DNA of 64,000 nucleotides from NCBI RefSeq assembly GCF_003335045.1, contig NZ_QOZG01000008.1, positions 124,001 to 188,000 on the forward strand, in the 5' to 3' direction. The first letter of the stretch is position 1. The number at the start of each line of letters is the position of its first letter. This document shows positions 63,799 to 64,000 of this stretch, in pieces. The notes beneath the pieces were generated by a model. It saw only the letters and a program-made list of their open reading frames with translations. It was not told where the DNA came from and did no database searches. The DNA is from Paramesorhizobium salinisoli. Its GTDB lineage: Bacteria; Pseudomonadota; Alphaproteobacteria; Rhizobiales; Rhizobiaceae. The position numbers and the translations under genes were made by a program.

Positions 63799-64000
63799 GT
63801 CCACCGATGCGAGCGGCATTTAGAGGCGGGGGCGGGTTGCTGTCAAGAATGATGTGCAGATCGGGGGTGACGAATAGCAATGTAGTGACCATGAGGAGGG
63901 CCTTTTGCATACTCACTCTTTCACTACTCGCTGCCGCCCCTCATCCAAGGCTTTCATTTCCCGATAATCCTTTCCTCCGATTGGCCTTGTTCTGGAAACC
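63799..64000. other. Right-edge region upstream of tRNA-Ala
   Basis: About 200 bases with no gene, repeat or promoter that I can support. The sequence is cut by the window end. Confidence 0.5.

Overview
The window is a stretch of chromosomal core genome from an alphaproteobacterium of the Rhizobiales (Hyphomicrobiales), most like the Brucella/Ochrobactrum-Phyllobacterium-Mesorhizobium group. This rests on gene content and order (trmD-rplS, sdhCDAB, tsaD-gpsA, hemC-hemD-mic60-hemY, ftsE-ftsX, argH-lptM-lysA, etfBA-hbd), a SAM-II riboswitch before metA, TTAA-N7-TTAA CtrA boxes, and short interspersed palindromic repeats that I recall as common in this order. I cannot fix genus or species from sequence alone. 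No prophage, insertion sequence, plasmid gene, CRISPR array or rRNA operon is visible; one tRNA (Ala, anticodon CGC) lies at the right edge.

Layout. 1-2.6 kb: end of trmD, rplS, leuC. 2.8-5.0 kb: a membrane GGDEF protein, a small secreted unknown and a GNAT enzyme. 5.4-8.9 kb: sdhCDAB (complex II). 8.9-12.3 kb: VOC protein, OsmC, a UbiH-type hydroxylase and TesB thioesterase. 12.5-14.5 kb: glnK-amtB ammonium module with two sigma-54-like promoters. 14.7-20.9 kb: ftsK, lolA, xthA, a cAMP-domain protein with the response regulator cenR, and a YkuD transpeptidase. 21-23.4 kb: a MocR regulator divergent from an EamA exporter. 23.4-27 kb: leftward operon tsaD-gpsA-yciI-EVE-METTL20-like methyltransferase. 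27.1-31.8 kb: hemC-hemD-mic60-hemY. 32-36.8 kb: TerB, amidotransferase, MFS exporter, aquaporin, a small lipoprotein and a methyltransferase. 36.8-40.1 kb: metA with SAM-II riboswitch, then hisC-tyrC. 40-45.1 kb: DUF2125, ChaC, and the operon ftsE-ftsX-ydcF-plsC. 45.3-52.3 kb: a membrane unknown, hpt, a large TIGR02302-type protein, lysA, lptM, argH. 52.3-57.2 kb: TlpA-type thioredoxin, LysE exporter, YaiI, EamA, BrkB, SDR. 57.2-61 kb: HIG1-type small protein, cobalamin adenosyltransferase, etfB-etfA, hbd. 61-64 kb: a possible 42-residue ORF, cysK, an acyltransferase-3 protein, tRNA-Ala.

How the genes connect. Complex II, ETF and Hbd feed electrons and acyl-CoA products into respiration. The METTL20-like methyltransferase at 23.4 kb probably modifies EtfB encoded at 58.2 kb, whose recognition-loop lysines are intact. 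metA (predicted acetyl-CoA-dependent, Glu111), cysK, leuC, lysA, argH and hisC-tyrC are amino-acid biosynthesis genes. ftsK and ftsEX both carry perfect CtrA boxes, tying division to the cell cycle.

I found no clearly new multi-gene system. The most useful leads are the METTL20-EtfB pair, Glu111 in MetA under a SAM-II riboswitch followed by a terminator, the CtrA boxes at ftsK and ftsE, Mic60 inside the heme operon, the interspersed repeats placed directly before start codons, and small genes that automated annotation may miss (4047-4415, 35719-35991, 50632-50817, 61126-61254).
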